A stretch of DNA of 64,000 bases from Cervus elaphus (GCF_910594005.1 NW_025316734.1:124001-188000), one strand, 5' to 3'; shown: positions 1 to 12,591, counted from the first letter of the stretch. Notes: generated by a model not told the origin, from the letters alone. A program made the numbers and translations.

Positions 1-654
1 GAGGGGGAAGTCTCATGGTTTTTCTCGAGTTGCGGCGGGAACCTGGGGTATATTCTCGAGTTACGACGGGGATGGCCCTTCCACACACGTGTGTGTTCAG
101 CGACGTCAGGACTCCTGCCTAGTTGCGAGGGACAACTCGGGATTCTCCTCGAGGCTTTGCAGGGCAATTGGGACGCCTCTCCAGCTGAGACGGGAGACCA
201 AGTGTCCCTTTCCACGTGCCACAGGAATCCTGGGTCTCCTATCAAGTTTCACGAGGAGTCAGGCATCGTCTCCTTTGGAGGCACTGATCTCCGCATACCT
301 CTGGAGTTTTCAAAGGATTTGAGGCCTCCGGTCGCGATGAGGTAGGGAACTAGGTCTTTCTCTGTGGTCTCCACAGGGGATTCAGACATCCTTTCTTCTT
401 GGGAGATGCAAGACGAGCCTGCATTCAAGTCACTGCAGGGATATCCGGCCTTATTTCGAGTCAGGGCATCGCGGTGTCCATTCCACTTGAGGCCGCAAAC
501 TCAGGGTCCCTCTCACATACCTAGAGCTGAGAGAAGCCTCCTCTTGAGGTGCTTGTGGTAAGGTGGTATTCCTCAGGAGTCGAAGCCAGGGACTAACCTC
601 TCATCTCGTGTTGATTCTTGGTCCACAGAGCTCTTTCGTGTTGCTACAGTGACC
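1..654 (+). repeat. M0: left partial monomer, type B middle, D-like tail
   Basis: Starts in the truncated 21-bp subrepeat. It carries GGCTTTGCAGGG and GAGACGGG (type B), then GATGAGGTAGGG at ~336 and a tail of the D kind (GCATTCAAG, CCTCAGGAG, TCTCGTGTTG). It matches the same part of M8 at a step of 6366 bp. Confidence 0.9.
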
Positions 655-1449
655 TCAGGATCCCTCTAGCCTTGAAACAGAGTTCTTGGGGTTTCTCTGG
701 AGTGCCATCAAGGAAATCAAGGCTCCTTTCATGTGTGATGTGCAACACGGAATTGCTCTGCACGCAGTGCAGGGGAATCGGGCCTCATCTCGCATCGAGG
801 GGGAAGTCTAATGGTTTTTCTCGAGTTGCGGCGGAAACCTGGGGTATATTCTCGAGTTACGATGGGGATGGCCCTTCCACCCATGTGTTTGTTCAGCCAC
901 GTCATGACTCCTGCCTAGTTGCGAGGGACAACTCGTGATTCTCCTCGAGGCTTGGCAGGGCAATTGGCACGCCTCTCCAGCTGAGACGGGAGACCAAGGG
1001 TCCCTTTTCACGTGCCACAGGAATCCTGGGTCTCCTATCAAGTTTCACGAGGAGTCAGGCATCGTCTCCTTTGCAGGCACTGATCTCCGCATACCTCTGG
1101 AGTTTTCAAAGGATTTGAGGCCTCCTGTCGCGATGAGGTGGGGAACTAGGTCTTTCTCTGTGGTCTCCACAGGGGATTCAGACACCCTTTCGTCTTGGGA
1201 GATGCAAGACGAGACTGCATTCCAGTCACTGCAGGGATATCGGCCTTATTTCGAGTCAGGGCATCGCGGTGTCCATTCCACTTGAGGCCGCAAACTCAGG
1301 GTCCCTCTCACATACCTAGAGCTGAGAGAAGCCTCCTCTTGAGGTGCTTGTGGTAAGGTGGTATTCCTCTGGAGTCGAAGCCAGGGACTAACCTCTCATC
1401 TCGAGTTGATTTTTGGTCCACGGAGCTCTTTCGTGTTGCTACAGTGACC
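655..1449 (+). repeat. M1: D-like head, B tail chimaera, 795 bp
   Basis: Head carries CGCATCGAGG, AAGTCTAATGG, CGGAAACCTGG, CACGTCATGACTCC and TTGGCACGCC, all shared with M9. From ~985 on it matches M10 instead (TCCCTTTTCACG, TTTGCAGGCACTG). One base is missing at GATATCGGCC (~1239). Confidence 0.9.
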
Positions 1450-2244
1450 TCAGGATCCCTCTAGCCTTGAAACAGTGTTCTTGGGGTTTCTCTGGAGTGC
1501 CATGAAGGAAATCAAGGCTCCTTTCATGTGTGATGTGCAACACAGAATTGCTCTGCACGCAGTGCAGGGGAATCGGGCCTCATCTCGTGGCGAGGGGGAA
1601 GTCTCATGGTTTTTCTCGAGTTGCGGCGGGAACCTGGGGTATATTCTCGAGTTACGACGGGGATGGCCCTTCCACACACGTGTGTGTTCAGCCATGTCAG
1701 GACTCCTGCCTAGTTGCGAGGGACAACTCGGGATTCTCCTCGAGGCTTTGCAGGGCAATTGGGACGCCTCTCCAGCTGAGACGGGAGACCAAGTTTCCCT
1801 TTCCACGTGCCACAGGAATCCTGGGTCTCCTATCAAGTTTCACGAGGAGTCAGGCATCGTCTCCTTTGGAGGCACTGATCTCCGCATTCTTCTGGAGTTT
1901 TCAAAGGATTTGAGGCCTCCTGTCGCGATGAGGTGGGGAACTAGGTCTTTCTCTGTCGTCTCCACAGGGGATTCAGACACCCTTTCGTCTTGGGAGATGC
2001 AAGACGAGACTGCATTCCAGTCACTGCAGGGATATCGGCCTTATTTCGAGTCAGGGCATCGCGGTGTCCATTCCACTTGAGGCCGCAAACTCAGGGTCCC
2101 TCTCACATACCTAGAGCTGAGAGAAGCCTCCTCTTGAGGTGCTTGTGGTAAGGTGGTATTCCTCTGGAGTCGAAGCCAGGGACTAACCTCTCATCTCGAG
2201 TTGATTTTTTGTCCACGGAGCACTTTCGTGTTGCTACAGTGACC
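1450..2244 (+). repeat. M2: type B, 795 bp
   Basis: Carries CGTGGCGAGG, CCGCATTCTTCTGG and TCTGTCGTCTCC, shared only with M11. The tail switches to the M1 form, with GACGAGACTGC and the one-base loss at GATATCGGCC. Confidence 0.9.
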
Positions 2245-3040
2245 TCAGGATCCCTCTAGCCTTGAAACAGTGTTCTTGGGGTTTCTCTGGAGTGACATCA
2301 AGGAAATCAAGGCTCCTTTCATGTGTGATGTGCAACACGGAATTGCTCTGCACGCAGTGCAGGGGAATCGGGCCTCATCTCGCGGCGAGGGGGAAGTCTC
2401 ATGGTTTTTCTCGAGTTGCGGCGGGAACCTGGGGTATATTCTCGAGTTACGACGGGGATGGCCCTTCCACACACGTGTTTGTTCAGCCACGTCAGGACTC
2501 TTGCCTAGTTGTGAGACACAACTCGGGATTCTCCTCGAGGCTTGGCAAGGCAATTGGGACGCCTCTCCAGCTGAGGCGGGAGACCAAGGGTCCCTTTCCA
2601 CGTGCCACAGGAATCCTGGGACTCCTATCAAGTTTCACGAGGAGTCAGGCATCGTCTCCTTTGGAGGCACTGATCTCCGCATACCTCTGGAGTTTTCAAA
2701 GGATGTGAGGCCTCCGGTCGCGATGAGGTGGGGAACTAGGTCTTTCTCTGTGGTCTCCACAGGGGATTCAGACATCCTTTCATCTTGAGAGATGCAAGAT
2801 GAGCCTGCATTCAAGTCACTGCAGGGATATCCAGCCTTATTTCGCGTCAGGGCATCGCGGTGTCCATTCCACTTGAGGCCGCAAACTCAGGGTCCCTCTC
2901 ACATACCTAGAGCTGAGAGAAGCCTCCTCTTGAGGTGCTTGTGGTAAGGTGGTATTCCTCTGGAGTCGAAGCCAGGAACTAACCTCTCATCTCGAGTTGA
3001 TTTTTGGCCCACGGAGCTCTTTCGTGTTGCTACAGTGACC
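2245..3040 (+). repeat. M3: type A, 796 bp
   Basis: Type A marks are TTGTGAGACAC, GGCTTGGCAAGG, CAGCCTTATTTCGCG. Private variants: GAGTGACATCAAGG and CATCTTGAGAG near 2786. Confidence 0.9.
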
Positions 3041-3836
3041 TCAGGATCCCTCTAGCCTTGAAACAGTGTTCGTGGGGTTTCTCTGGAGTGCCATCAAGGA
3101 AATCAAGGCTCCTTTCATGTGTGATGTGCAACACGGAATTGCTCTGCACGCAGTGCAGGGGAATCGGGCCTCATCTCGCGGCGAGGGGGAAGTCTCATGG
3201 TTTTTCTCGAGTTGCGGCGGGAACCTGGGGTATATTCTCGAGTTACGACGGGGATGGCCCTTCCACCCACGTGTTTCTTCAGCGACGTCAGGACTCCTGC
3301 CTAGTTGCGAGGGACAACTCTGGATTCTCCTCGAGGCTTGGCAGGGCAATTGGGACGCCTCTCCAGCTGAGGCGGGAGACCAAGGGTCCCTTTCCAAGTG
3401 CCACAGGAATCCTGGGACTCCTATCAAGTTTCACGAGAAGTCAGGCATCGGCTCCTTTGGAGGCACTGATCTCCGCGTACCTCTGGAGTTTTCAAAGGAT
3501 GTGAGGCTATCGGTCGCGATGAGGTGGGAAACTAAGTCTTTCTCTGTGCTTTCCACAGGGGATTCAGACATCCTTTCGTCTTGGGAGATGCAAGACGAGA
3601 CTGCATTGAAGTCACTGCAGGGATATCCGGCCTTATTTCGAGTCAGGGCATCGCGGTGTCCATTCCACTTGAGGCCGCAAACTCAGGGTCCCTCTCACAT
3701 ACCTAGAGCTGAGAGAAGCCTCCTCTTGAGGTGCTTGTGGTAAGGTGGTATTCCTCTGGAGACGAATCCAGGGACTAACCTCTCTTTTCGAGTTGATTTT
3801 TGGTCCACAGAGTTCTTTCGTGTTGCTACAGTGACC
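3041..3836 (+). repeat. M4: type C, 796 bp
   Basis: Type C marks are TTTCTTCAGCGACG, CTCTGGATTC, GAGGCTATCGG, GTGCTTTCC and GCATTGAAG. It ends in the GAGACGAATCC / TTTTCGAGTT junction seen before type D units. Private: GTTCGTGGGG, GGCATCGGCTCC. Confidence 0.9.
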
Positions 3837-4632
3837 TCAGGATCCCTCTATCCTTGAAACAGTGTTCTTGGGGTTTCTCTGGAGTGCCATCAAGGAAATC
3901 AAGGCTCCTTTCATGTGTGATGTCCAAGACGGAATTGCTCTGCACGCAGTACAGGGGAATCGGGCCTCATCTCGCATCGAGGGGGAAGTCTCATGGTTTT
4001 TCTCGAGTTGCGGCGGGAACCTGGGGTATATTCTCGAGTTACGACGGGGATGGCCCTTCCACCCACGTGTTCGTTCAGCCACGTCAGGACTCCTGCCTAG
4101 TTGCGAGGGACAACTCGGGATTCTCCTCGAGGCTTGGCAGGGCAATTGGAACGCCTCTCCAGCTGAGGCGGGAGACCAAGGGTCCCTTTCCACGTGCCAC
4201 AAGAATCCTGGGACTCCTATCAAGTTTCACGAGGAGTCAGGCATTGTCTCCTTTGGAGGCACTGATCTCCGCGTACCTCTGGAGTTTTCAAAGGATGTGA
4301 GGCCTCCGGTCGCGATGAGGTGGGGAACTAGGTGTTTCTCTGTGGTCTCCACAGGGGATTCAGACATCCTTTCTTCTTGGGAGATGCAAGACGAACCTGC
4401 ATTCAAGTCACTGCAGGGATATCCGGCCTTATTTCGAGTCAGGGCATCGCGGTGTCCATTTCACTTGAGGCCGCAAACTCAGGGTCCCTCTCACATACCT
4501 AGAGCTGAGAGAAGCCTCCTCTTGAGGTGCTTGTGGTAAGGTGGTATTCCTCAGGAGTCGAAGCCAGGGACTAACCTCTCATCTCGTGTTGATTCTTGGT
4601 CCACGGAGCTCTTTCGTGTTGCTACAGTGACC
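3837..4632 (+). repeat. M5: type D, 796 bp
   Basis: Type D marks are CTCTATCC, CGCATCGAGG, ATTGGAACGCC and GCCACAAGAATCC. GATGTCCAAGACGG is shared only with M14, nine monomers on. Confidence 0.9.
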
Positions 4633-5428
4633 TCAGGATCCCTCTAGCCTTGAAACAGTGTTCTTGGGGTTTCTCTGGAGTGCCATCAAGGAAATCAAGG
4701 CTCCTTTCATGTGTGATGTGCAAGACGGAATTGCTCTGCACGCAGTGCAGGGGAATCGGGCCTCATTTTGCGGCGAAGGGGAAGTCTCATGGTTTTTCTC
4801 GAGTTGCGGCGGGAACTTGGGGTATATTCTCGAGTTACAATGGGGATGGCCCTTCCACACACGTGTGTGTTCAGCCATGTCAGGACTCCTGCCTAGTTGC
4901 GAGGGACAACTCGGGATTCTCCTCGAGGCTTGGCAGGGCAATTGGGACGCCTCTCCAGCTGAGACGGGAGACCAAGTTTCCCTTTCCACGTGCCACAGGA
5001 ATCCTGGGTCTCCTATCAAGTTTCACGAGGAGTCAGGCATCGTCTCCTTTGGAGGCACTGATCTCCGCATACCTCTGAGGTTTTCAAAGGATTTGAGGCC
5101 TCCTGTCGCGATGAGGTGGGGAACTAGGTCTTTCTCTGTGGTCTCCACAGGGGATTCAGACACCCTTTCGTCTTGGGAGATGCAAGACGAGCCTGCATTC
5201 CAGTCACTGCAGGGATATCCGGCCTTATTTCGAGTCAGGGCATCGCGGTGTCCATTCCACTTTAGGCCGCAAACTCAGGGTCCCTCTCACATACCTAGAG
5301 CTGAGAGAAGCCTCCGCTTGAGGTGCTTGTGGTAAGGTGGTATTCCTCTGGAGTCGAAGCCAGGGACTAACCTCTCATCTCGAGTTGATTTTTGGTCCAC
5401 GGAGCTCTTTCCTGTTGCTACAGTGACC
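4633..5428 (+). repeat. M6: type B, 796 bp
   Basis: Type B with CAGCCATGTCAGG and GAGACGGG but GGCTTGGCAGGG in place of the usual TTTGCAGGG. CATTTTGCGGCGAAGG links it with M32 and M44. Private: GTTACAATGGGG, CCTCTGAGGTTTTC. Confidence 0.9.
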
Positions 5429-6224
5429 TCAGGATCCCTCTAGCCTTGAAACAGTGTTCTTGGGGTTTCTCTGGAGTGCCATCAAGGAAATCAAGGCTCC
5501 TTTCATGTGTGATGTGCAACACAGAATTGCTCTGCACGCAGTGCAGGGGAATCGGGCCTCATCTCGCGGCGAGGGGGAAGTCTCATGGTTTTTCTCGAGT
5601 TGCGGCGGGAACCTGGGGTATATTCTCGAGTTACGACGGGGATGGCCCTTCCACCCACGTGTTTCTTCAGCGACGTCAGGACTCCTGCCTAGTTGCGCGG
5701 GACAACTCTGGATTCTCCTCGAGGCTTGGCAGGGCAATTGGGACGCCTCTCCAGCTGAGGCGGGAGACCAAGTGTCCCTTTCCAAGTGCCACAGGAATCC
5801 TGGGACTCCTATCAAATTTCACGAGGAGTCAGGCATCGTCTCCTTTGGAGGCACTGATCTCCGCGTACCTCTGGAGTTTTCAAAGGATGTGAGGCCTCCG
5901 GTCGCGATGAGGTGGGGAACTAGGTGTTTCTCTGTGGTCTCCAGAAGGGATTCAGACATGCTTTCTTCTTGGGAGAAGCAAGACGAGCCTGCATTCAAGT
6001 CACTGCAGGGATATCCGGCCTTATTTCGAGTCAGGGCATCGCGGTGTCCATTCCACTTGAGGCCGCAAACTCAGGGTCCCTCTCACATACCTAGAGCTGA
6101 GAGAAGCCTCCTCTTGAAGTGCTTGTGGTAAGGTGGTATTCCTCAGGAGTCGAAGCCAGGGACTAACCTCTCATGTCGTGCTGATTCTTGGTCCACGGAA
6201 CTCTTTCGTGTTGCTACAGTGACC
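5429..6224 (+). repeat. M7: type C head, D tail, 796 bp
   Basis: Head has TTTCTTCAGCGACG and CCAAGTGTCCC; the tail has AACTAGGTGTTTC and GCATTCAAG of type D. Private: GTTGCGCGGGAC, CTCCAGAAGGG, GACATGCTTTC. Confidence 0.88.
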
Positions 6225-7020
6225 TCAGGATCCCTCTAGCCTTGAAACAGTGTTCTTGGGGTTTCTCTGGAGTGCCATCAAGGAAATCAAGGCTCCTTTC
6301 ATGTGTGATGTGCAACACGGAATTGCTCTGCACGCAGTGCAGCGGAATCGGGCCTCATCTCGCGGCGAGGGGGAAGTCTCATGGTTTTTCTCGAGTTGCG
6401 GCGGGAACCTGGGGTATATTCTCGAGTTACGACGGGGATGGCCCTTCCACACACGTGTGTGTTCAGCGACGTCAGGACTCCTGCCTAGTTGCGAGGGACA
6501 ACTCGGGATTCTCCTCGAGGCTTTGCAGGGCAATTGGGACGCCTCTCCAGCTGAGACGGGAGACCAAGTGTCCCTTTCCACGTGCCACAGGAATCCTGGG
6601 TCTCCTATCAAGTTTCACGAGGAGTCAGGCATCGTCTCCTTTGGAGGCACTGATCTCCGCATACCTCTGGAGTTTTCAAAGGATTTGAGGCCTCCGGTCG
6701 CGATGAGGTAGGGAACTAGGTCTTTCTCTGTGGTCTCCACAGGGGATTCAGACATCCTTTCTTCTTGGGAGATGCAAGACGAGCCTGCATTCAAGTCACT
6801 GCAGGGATATCCGGCCTTATTTCAAGTCAGGGCATCGCGGTGTCCATTCCACTTGAGGCCGCAAACTCAGGGTCCCTCTCACATACCTAGAGCTGAGAGA
6901 AGCCTCCTCTTGAGGTGCTTGTGGTAAGGTGGTATTCCTCAGGAGTCGAAGCCAGGGACTAACCTCTCATCTCGTGTTGATTCTTGGTCCACAGAGCTCT
7001 TTCGTGTTGCTACAGTGACC
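6225..7020 (+). repeat. M8: type B head, D tail, 796 bp
   Basis: Matches M0 including GATGAGGTAGGG at 6702. Private: GTGCAGCGGAATCGG and TATTTCAAGTCAGG. Confidence 0.9.
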
Positions 7021-7816
7021 TCAGGATCCCTCTAGCCTTGAAACAGAGTTCTTGGGGTTTCTCTGGAGTGCCATCAAGGAAATCAAGGCTCCTTTCATGT
7101 GTGATGTGCAACACGGAATTGCTCTGCACGCAGTGCAGGGGAATCGGGCCTCATCTCGCATCGAGGGGGAAGTCTAATGGTTTTTCTCGAGTTGCGGCGG
7201 AAACCTGGGGTATATTCTCGAGTTACGATGGGGATGGCCCTTCCACCCATGTGTTTGTTCAGCCACGTCATGACTCCTGCCTAGTTGCGAGGGACAACTC
7301 GTGATTCTCCTCGAGGCTTGGCAGGGCAATTGGCACGCCTCTCCAGCTGAGGCGGGAGACCAAGGGTCCCTTTCCACGTGCCACAAGAATCCTGGGACTC
7401 CTATCAAGTTTCACGAGGAGTCAGGCATTGTCTCCTTTGGAGGCACTGATCTCCGCGTACCTCTGGAGTTTTCAAAGGATGTGAGGCCTCCGGTCGCGAT
7501 GAGGTGTGGAACTAGGTGTTTCTCTGTGGTCTCCACAGGGGATTCAGACATCCTTTCTTCTTGGGAGATGCAAGACGAGCCTGCATTCAAGTCACTGCAG
7601 GGATATCCGGCCTTATTTCGAGTCAGGGCATCGCGGTGTCCATTCCACTTGAGCCCGCAAACTCAGGATCCCTCTCACATGCCTAGAGCTGAGAGAAGCC
7701 TCCTCTTGAGGTGCTTGTGGTAAGGTGGTATTCCTCAGGAGTCGAAGCCAGGGACTAACCTCTCATGTCGTGTTGATTCTTGGTCCACGGAGCTCTTTCG
7801 TGTTGCTACAGTGACC
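7021..7816 (+). repeat. M9: D-like, 796 bp
   Basis: First half is the M1 head (AAGTCTAATGG, TTGGCACGCC). Second half is type D (GCCACAAGAATCC), with private GATGAGGTGTGG and GAGCCCGCAAAC. It therefore contains sequence absent from the 1-2000 copy of this block. Confidence 0.9.
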
Positions 7817-8611
7817 TCAGGATCCCTCTATCCTTGAAACAGTGTTCTTGGGGTTTCTCTGGAGTGCCATGAAGGAAATCAAGGCTCCTTTCATGTGTGA
7901 TGTGCAACACGGAATTGCTCTGCACGCAGTCCAGGGGAATCGGGCCTCATCTCGCGGCGAGGGGGAAGTCTCATGGTTTTTCTCGAGTTGCGGCGGGAAC
8001 CTGGGGTATATTCTCGAGTTACGACGGGGATGGCCCTTCCACACACGTGTGTGTTCAGCCATGTCAGGACTCCTGCCTAGTTGCGAGGGACAACTCGGGA
8101 TTCTCCTCGAGGCTTTGCAGGGCAATTGGGACGCCTCTCCAGCTGAGACGGGAGACCAAGGGTCCCTTTTCACGTGCCACAGGAATCCTGGGTCTCCTAT
8201 CAAGTTTCACGAGGAGTCAGGCATCGTCTCCTTTGCAGGCACTGATCTCCGCATACCTCTGGAGTTTTCAAAGGATTTGAGGCCTCCTGTCGCGATGAGG
8301 TGGGGAACTAGGTCTTTCTCTGTGGTCTCCACAGGGGATTCAGACACCCTTTCGTCTTGGGAGATGCAAGACGAGACTGCATTCCAGTCACTGCAGGGAT
8401 ATCGGCCTTATTTCGAGTCAGGGCATCGCGGTGTCCATTCCACTTGAGGCCGCAAACTCAGGGTCCCTCTCACATACCTAGAGCTGAGAGAAGCCTCCTC
8501 TTGAGGTGCTTGTGGTAAGGTGGTATTCCTCTGGAGTCGAAGCCAGGGACTAACCTCTCATCTCGAGTTGATTTTTGGTCCACGGAGCTCTTTCGTGTTG
8601 CTACAGTGACC
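7817..8611 (+). repeat. M10: type B, 795 bp
   Basis: Head has private CGCAGTCCAGGGG. From ~8147 it is the M1 tail (TCCCTTTTCACG, TTTGCAGGCACTG, one-base loss at GATATCGGCC). Confidence 0.9.
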
Positions 8612-9407
8612 TCAGGATCCCTCTAGCCTTGAAACAGTGTTCTTGGGGTTTCTCTGGAGTGCCATGAAGGAAATCAAGGCTCCTTTCATGTGTGATGTGC
8701 AACACAGAATTGCTCTGCACGCAGTGCAGGGGAATCGGGCCTCATCTCGTGGCGAGGGGGAAGTCTCATGGTTTTTCTCGAGTTGCGGCGGGAACCTGGG
8801 GTATATTCTCGAGTTACGACGGGGATGGCCCTTCCACACACGTGTGTGTTCAGCCATGTCAGGACTCCTGCCTAGTTGCGAGGGACAACTCGGGATTCTC
8901 CTCGAGGCTTTGCAGGGCAATTGGGACGCCTCTCCAGCTGAGACGGGAGACCAAGTTTCCCTTTCCACGTGCCACAGGAATCCTGGGTCTCCTATCAAGT
9001 TTCACGAGGAGTCAGGCATCGTCTCCTTTGGAGGCACTGATCTCCGCATTCTTCTGGAGTTTTCAAAGGATTTGAGGCCTCCTGTCGCGATGAGGTGGGG
9101 AACTAGGTCTTTCTCTGTCGTCTCCACAGGGGATTCAGACACCCTTTCGTCTTGGGAGATGCAAGACGAGCCTGCATTCCAGTCACTGCAGGGATATCCG
9201 GCCTCATTTCGAGTCAGGGCATCGCGGTGTCCATTCCACTTGAGGCCACAAACTCAGGGTCCCTCTCACATACCTAGAGCTGAGAGAAGCCTCCTCTTGA
9301 GGTGCTCATGGTAAGGTGGTATTCCTCTGGAGTCGAAGCCAGGGACTAACCTCTCATCTCGAGTTGATTTTTGGTCCACGGAGCTCTTTCGTGTTGCTAC
9401 AGTGACC
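8612..9407 (+). repeat. M11: type B, 796 bp
   Basis: Shares CGTGGCGAGG, CGCATTCTTCTGG and TCTGTCGTCTCC with M2. Its tail is the full-length form with GGCCTCATTTCG and private GTGCTCATGG. Confidence 0.9.
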
Positions 9408-10203
9408 TCAGGATCCCTCTAGCCTTGAAACAGTGTTCTTGGGGTTTCTCTGGAGTGCCATGAAGGAAATCAAGGCTCCTTTCGTGTGTGATGTGCAACA
9501 CAGAATGGCTCTGCACGCAGTGCAGGGGAATCGGGCCTCATCTCGCGGCGAGGGGGAAGTCTCATGGTTTTTCTCGAGTTGCGGCGGGAACCTGGGGTAT
9601 ATTCTCGAGTTACGACGGGGATGGCCCTTCCACACACGTGTTTGTTCAGCCACGTCAGGACTCTTGCCTAGTTGCGAGACACAACTCGGGATTCTCCTCG
9701 AGGCTTGGCAAGGCAATTGGGACGCCTCTCCAGCTGAGGCGGGAGACCAAGGGTCCCTTTCCACGTGCCACAGGAATCCTGGGACTCCTATCAAGTTTCA
9801 CGAGGAGTCAGGCATCTTCTCCTTTGGAGGCAATGATCTCCGCGTACCTCTGGAATTTTCAAAGGATGTGAGGCCTCCGGTCGCGATGAGGTGGGGAACT
9901 AGGTCTTTCTCTGTGGTCTCCACAGGGGATTCAGACATCCTTTCATCTTGGGAGATGCAAGACGAGCCTGCATTCAAGTCACTGCAGGGATATCCAGCCT
10001 TATTTCGCGTCAGGGCATCGCGGTGTCCATTCCACTTGAGGCCGCAAACTCAGGGTCCCTCTCACATACCTAGAGCTGAGAGAAGCCTCCTCTTGAGGTG
10101 CTTGTGGTAAGGTGGTATTCCTCTGGAGTCGAAGCCAGGGACTAACCTCTCATCTCGAGTTGATTTTTGGTCCACGGAGCTCTTTCGTGTTGCTCCAGTG
10201 ACC
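9408..10203 (+). repeat. M12: type A, 796 bp
   Basis: Type A middle. Private variants: TTCGTGTGTGATG, AGAATGGCTC, GGCATCTTCTCC, GGAGGCAATG, CTGGAATTTTC. Confidence 0.9.
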
Positions 10204-10999
10204 TCAGGATCCCTCTAGCCTTGAAACAGTGTTCTTGGGGTTTCTCTGGAGTGCCATGAAGGAAATCAAGGCTGCTTTCATGTGTGATGTGCAACACGGA
10301 ATTGCTCTGCACGCAGTGCAGGGGAATCGGGCCTCATCTCGCGGCGAGGGGGAAGTCTCATGGTTTTTCTCGAGTTGCGGCGGGAACCTGGGGTATATTC
10401 TCGAGTTACGACGGGGATGGCCCTTCCACCCACGTGTTTCTTCAGCGACGTCAGGACTCCTGCCTAGTTGCGAGGGACAACTCGGGATTCTCCTCGAGGC
10501 TTGGCAGGGCAATTGGGACGCCTCTCCAGCTGAGGCGGGAGACCAAGTGTCCCTTTCCAAGTGCCACAGGAATCCTGGGACTCCTATCAAGTTTCACGAG
10601 GAGTCAGGCATCGTCTCCTTTGGAGGCACTGATCTCCGCGTACCTCTGGAGGTTTCAAAGGATATGAGGCTATAGGTCGCGATGAGGTGGGGAACTAAGT
10701 CTTTCTCTGTGCTTTCCACAGGGGATTCAGACATCCTTTCGTCCTGGGAGATGCAAGACGAGCCTGCATTGAAGTCACTGCAGGGATATCCGGCCTTATT
10801 TCGAGTCAGGGCATTGCGGTGTCCATTCCACTTGAGGCCGCAAACTCAGGGTCCCTCTCACATACCTATAGCTGAGAGAAGCCTCCTCTTGAGGTGCTTG
10901 TGGTAAGGTGGTATTCCTCTGGAGACGAATCCAGGGACTAACCTCTCTTTTCGAGTTGATTTTTGGTCCACAGAGTTCTTTCGCGTTGCTACCGTGACC
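10204..10999 (+). repeat. M13: type C, 796 bp
   Basis: Type C with CTCGGGATTC instead of CTCTGGATTC. Private: AAGGCTGCTTTC, GGAGGTTTCAAAGGATATG, GAGGCTATAGG, CCTATAGCTG. Confidence 0.9.
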
Positions 11000-11795
11000 T
11001 CAGGATCCCTCTATCCTTGAAACAGTGTTCTTGGGGTTTCTCTGGAGTGCCATCAAGGAAATCAAGGCTCCTTTCATGTGTGATGTCCAAGACGGAATTG
11101 CTCTGCACGCAGTACAGGGGAATCGGGCCTCATCTCGCATCGAGGGGGAAGTCTCATGGTTTTTCTCGAGTTGCGGCGGGAACTTGGGGTATATTCTCGA
11201 GTTACGATGGGGATGGCCCTTCCACCCATGTGTTTGTTCAGCCACGTCAGGACTCCTGCCTAGTTGCGAGGGACAACTCGGGATTCTCCTCGAGGCTTGG
11301 CAGGGCAATTGGGACGCCTCTCCAGCTGAGGCGGGAGACCAAGGGTCCCTTTCCACGTGCCACAAGAATCCTGGGACTCCTATCAAGTTTCACGAGGAGT
11401 CAGGCATCGTCTCCTTTGGAGGCACTGATCTCCGCATACCTCTGGAGTTTTCAAATGATGTGAGGCCTCCGGTCGCGATGAGGTGGGGAACTAGGTCTTT
11501 CTCTGTGGTCTCCACAGGGGATTCAGACACCCTTTCGTCTTGGGAGATGCAAGACGAGCCTGCATTCCAGTCACTGCAGGGATATCCGGCCTTATTTCGC
11601 GTCAGGGCATCGCGGTGTCCATTCCACTTGAGGCCGCAAACTCAGGGTCCCTCTCACATACCTAGAGCTGAGAGAAACCTCCTCTTGAGGTGCTTGTGGT
11701 AAGGTGGTATTCCTCAGGAGTCGAAGCCAGGGACTAACCTCTCATCTCGTGTTGATTCTTGGTCCAAGGAGCTCTTTCGTGTTGCTACAGTGACC
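11000..11795 (+). repeat. M14: type D head, mixed tail, 796 bp
   Basis: Shares GATGTCCAAGACGG with M5. It has GCCACAAGAATCC but ATTGGGACGCC, and a tail with GACACCC and GCATTCCAG of type B. Private: TTTTCAAATGATG. Confidence 0.88.
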
Positions 11796-12591
11796 TCAGG
11801 ATCCCTCTAGCCTTGAAACAGTGTTCTTGGGGTTTCTCTGGAGTGCCATCAAGGAAATCAAGGCTCCTTTCATGTGTGATGTGCAACACGGAATTGCTCT
11901 GCACGCAGTGCAGGGGAATCGGGCCTCATCTCGCGGCGAGGGGGAAGTCTCATGGTTTTTCTCGAGTTGCGGCGGGAACCTGGGGTATATTCTCGAGTTA
12001 CGACGGGGATAGCCCTTCCACAAACGTGTGTGTTCAGCCATGTCAGGACTCCTGCCTAGTTGCGAGGGACAACTCGGGATTCTCCTCGAGGCTTTGCAGG
12101 GCAATTGGGACGCCTCTCCAGCTGAGACGGGAGACCAAGGGTCCCTTTTCACGTGCCAAAGGAATTCTGGGTCTCCTATCAAGTTTCACGAGGAGTCAGG
12201 CATCGTCTCCTTTGGAGGCACTGATCTCTGCATACCTCTGGAGTCTTCAAAGGATTTGAGGCCTCCTGTCGCGATGAGGTGGGGAACTAGGTCTTTCTCT
12301 GTGGTCTCCACAGGGGATTCAGACATCCTTTCATCTTGGGAGATGCATGACGAGCCTGCATTCCAGTCACTGCAGGGATATCCGGCCTTATTTCGAGTCA
12401 GGGCATCGCGGTGTCCATTCCACTTGAGGCCACAAACTCAGGGTCCCTCTCACATACCTAGAGCTGAGAGAAGCCTCCTCTTGAGGTGCTTGTGGTAAGG
12501 TGGTATTCCTCTGGAGTCGAAGCCAGGGACTAACCTCTCATCTCGAGTTGATTTTTGGCCCACGGAGCTCTTTCGTGTTGCTACAGTGACC
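11796..12591 (+). repeat. M15: type B, 796 bp
   Basis: Private variants: GGGGATAGCCC, CCACAAACGTG, CAAAGGAATTCTGGG (an EcoRI site), GATCTCTGCATACC, GATGCATGACG. Confidence 0.9.

Larger units (their letters stand above)
1..2005 (+). repeat. Segmental duplicate of 6367-9168
   Basis: Bases 1 to ~970 match 6367 to ~7336 at a step of 6366; ~985 to ~2005 match ~8147 to ~9168 at a step of 7162. Diagnostic shared variants are GATGAGGTAGGG, AAGTCTAATGG, TTGGCACGCC, TTTGCAGGCACTG and CGCATTCTTCTGG. The right copy has one extra monomer. Confidence 0.85.
6367..9168 (+). repeat. Segmental duplicate of 1-2005, one monomer longer
   Basis: The additional ~796 bp runs from the second half of M9 to the first half of M10. 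Both ends of the extra segment lie at the same phase of the monomer, as expected for unequal crossing-over. Confidence 0.85.

Noticed and set aside
364..6927. Short 65-codon frames at 364-561 and 6730-6927 as separate small genes.
   Set aside because: They arise only because the TAG in GATGAGGTAGGG splits the usual satellite frame in M0 and M8, which are duplicates.
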